From NCBI GenBank assembly GCA_016793185.1, contig JAEUIK010000474.1:1-6180 (forward strand): a stretch of DNA of 6,180 nucleotides, given 5' to 3'. Of the stretch, positions 5,120-6,180 are shown piece after piece. The notes under the pieces are model-generated. The model searched no databases, had not been told where the DNA came from, and worked only from the letters and a program-made list of their open reading frames with translations. The stretch comes from Planctomycetaceae bacterium (GTDB taxonomy: Bacteria; Planctomycetota; Planctomycetia; Pirellulales; JAEUIK01). The translations under genes were made by a program, and so were the position numbers. Every line of letters starts with the position of its first letter. The first letter of the stretch is position 1.

Positions 5120-5821
5120 CTAAGATGCCGAGAAATTCGGCTCGCGAAAGCGATAGCCGACCCCGCGGACGGTTTCGATCACGTCGGCGTGCCTGCCGAG
5201 TTTTTGCCGCAGCGAGCGGATATGGACGTCGATCGTCCGCTCCAGCACCATGGCGTCGTCCCCCAAGGCGGCGTCGATCAACTCCGACCGCGAAAAAGCC
5301 CGCCCCGGTTGGCGAACCAGGACCTCCAGCAGGCGAAACTCGCTCAGCGTCAGCCCGAGCGGCTCGTCACCCACGAGCACGCGATGGCGGTGCCGATCGA
5401 TCGTGATCCCCTGGCTCGAGACAAGATCGCTGTCGTCCACGGCTCCCGCCCGGCGGCGCACGAGCGCCTTGATCCGCTCGAGCAGGACCTTGACGCTGAA
5501 CGGCTTGGTGACGTAGTCGTCGGCTCCCAACGACAGGCCGATCACCTGGTCCGATTCCTCCGCCCGGGCGGTGAGCATCAGGATCAGCACGTCGCGGGTG
5601 ACGGGGTTCGCCCGCAGGCGCCGGCAGACTTCCAGCCCATCGACCATCGGCAACATCAGGTCGAGGAGCACGAGATCGGGAACTTTGACCTCGGCCTGCT
5701 GTAGCCCCTCGGGCCCGTCGCGCGCCAGCAACACCTCGTAGCCCGCCTGCTTCAGGTTGTAGGCGAGCACCTCGGCCAGCGAGCGGTCGTCTTCGATGAT
5801 TAAGACTCTTGCGGGCGCCAT
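5120..5821 (-). CDS. phoB: OmpR/PhoB-family response regulator, probably PhoB
   Basis: This is a 233-residue two-component transcription factor. The receiver domain (about 4-121) has the acidic pocket EDD (10-12), the phospho-acceptor Asp54 in VLLDLMLP, the switch Thr84, Tyr103 and Lys106 in DDYVTKPF. The C-terminal winged-helix domain (about 135-228) contains LTLSEFRLLEVLV, RTIDVHIRSLRQKLG and the closing ETVRGVGYRF. Start ATG 5821 is preceded by GAGGA (5828-5832) with a 6-base spacer. The first 22 bases overlap the end of phoU in another frame, which implies cotranscription and probably coupled translation. That linkage is the main reason for calling it PhoB, the regulator of the phosphate-starvation response. 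The partner kinase PhoR is not in the window. OmpR-family membership is certain; the PhoB assignment is inferred from context. Confidence 0.88.
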   Translation of the reverse strand: MAPARVLIIEDDRSLAEVLAYNLKQAGYEVLLARDGPEGLQQAEVKVPDLVLLDLMLPMVDGLEVCRRLRANPVTRDVLILMLTARAEESDQVIGLSLGADDYVTKPFSVKVLLERIKALVRRRAGAVDDSDLVSSQGITIDRHRHRVLVGDEPLGLTLSEFRLLEVLVRQPGRAFSRSELIDAALGDDAMVLERTIDVHIRSLRQKLGRHADVIETVRGVGYRFREPNFSAS

Positions 5822-6180
5822 GCTTGATCCTCACGCGGCAGGTGAATGCCGTCGTGTTTGTGTCGGGCGATCTCGCCTTCGACCAGGTAAATCACGTCCT
5901 CGGCGATGTTCGTCGCGTGATCGGCGATGCGCTCGACGTGCCGCGACGCCGAAAAGCAGTGCAGGGCGGGCTGCACGCAGGCCGGGTTCGATTCCATCTG
6001 GCCGCGCAGCTCGTCAATCACGTCGCGGTTGTACTTGTCGACCTCGTCATCCAGCAGGCAAATCCGCCGGGCGGCCTGCGAATCGAGATTCACGAACGAA
6101 TCGAGGGAGTTGCGGACCATCAACGTCGCCAGATCGATCATCCGCTCGAGCTTGGCCGGGATCGGAAAATCAGGGTAGGG
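5800..6180 (-). CDS. phoU: Phosphate signalling protein PhoU, N-terminus cut by window edge
   Basis: PhoU is a cytosolic helical protein that links the Pst phosphate transporter to the PhoR/PhoB system and dampens Pho signalling when phosphate is plentiful. The 126 visible residues form the C-terminal helical repeat. They include ERMIDLATLMVRNSLDSFVN and the family signature HVERIADHATNIAEDVIYL, whose E-x-x-x-D pair helps bind a metal cluster. The frame runs open to base 6180, so the ATG at 6141 is an internal Met and not the start. About 90-100 residues, the first helical repeat, should lie outside. The stop at 5800-5802 falls inside phoB. Genes further upstream are expected to be pst transport genes, but none is visible. 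Confidence 0.94.
   Translation of the reverse strand, partial: PYPDFPIPAKLERMIDLATLMVRNSLDSFVNLDSQAARRICLLDDEVDKYNRDVIDELRGQMESNPACVQPALHCFSASRHVERIADHATNIAEDVIYLVEGEIARHKHDGIHLPREDQAWRPQES

Noticed and set aside
4221..5123. Plus-strand open frame of 300 codons opposite the PEP-CTERM protein gene
   Set aside because: The composition (Arg, Gly, His, Ala) is that of a shadow frame, and the opposite strand has clear signal peptide, repeats and sorting tag.
5087..5704. Plus-strand open frame of 205 codons opposite the response regulator
   Set aside because: The minus strand encodes a full receiver and winged-helix domain with all key residues, and the plus frame shows no motif.

Overview
The window is GC-rich, gene-dense chromosomal DNA that looks like a planctomycete, most likely of the Pirellulales group. 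The best evidence is one secreted protein (3633-4925, minus) that combines a signal peptide, HAF-type repeats, a pair of dockerin-like DGxVDGADYTxWADHF segments and a C-terminal PEP-CTERM sorting tag. This combination is typical of Pirellulales. The fabZ-like and nucleoside hydrolase genes also resemble planctomycete versions. The lineage call rests on motif recognition, not on a search.

Layout from left to right. On the minus strand at 1-2428, read right to left, are trpD (anthranilate phosphoribosyltransferase), a 32-codon gene for a very basic protein resembling ribosomal protein bL37, a fabZ-like hydroxyacyl-ACP dehydratase, and trmB (tRNA m7G46 methyltransferase), which runs off the left edge. 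fabZ and trmB are 17 bases apart and probably form one unit with its own promoter. A 263-base divergent region separates trpD from a plus-strand nucleoside hydrolase (2692-3636). The hydrolase converges on the PEP-CTERM protein gene, and their stop codons overlap. At the right edge, on the minus strand, the C-terminal part of phoU overlaps an OmpR/PhoB-type response regulator gene by 22 bases. This is the phosphate-signalling end of what is probably a pst-pho operon lying mostly outside the window.

Most of the content is housekeeping: tRNA modification, fatty-acid synthesis, tryptophan synthesis, a ribosome-associated microprotein and phosphate sensing. I see no mobile element, CRISPR array, tRNA, rRNA or defence system. 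The items most worth a second look are the bL37-like microprotein, the active-site substitutions in the nucleoside hydrolase (His at Asp14, Phe at His82), the HAF/dockerin/PEP-CTERM architecture, and the corrected TTG start of fabZ.
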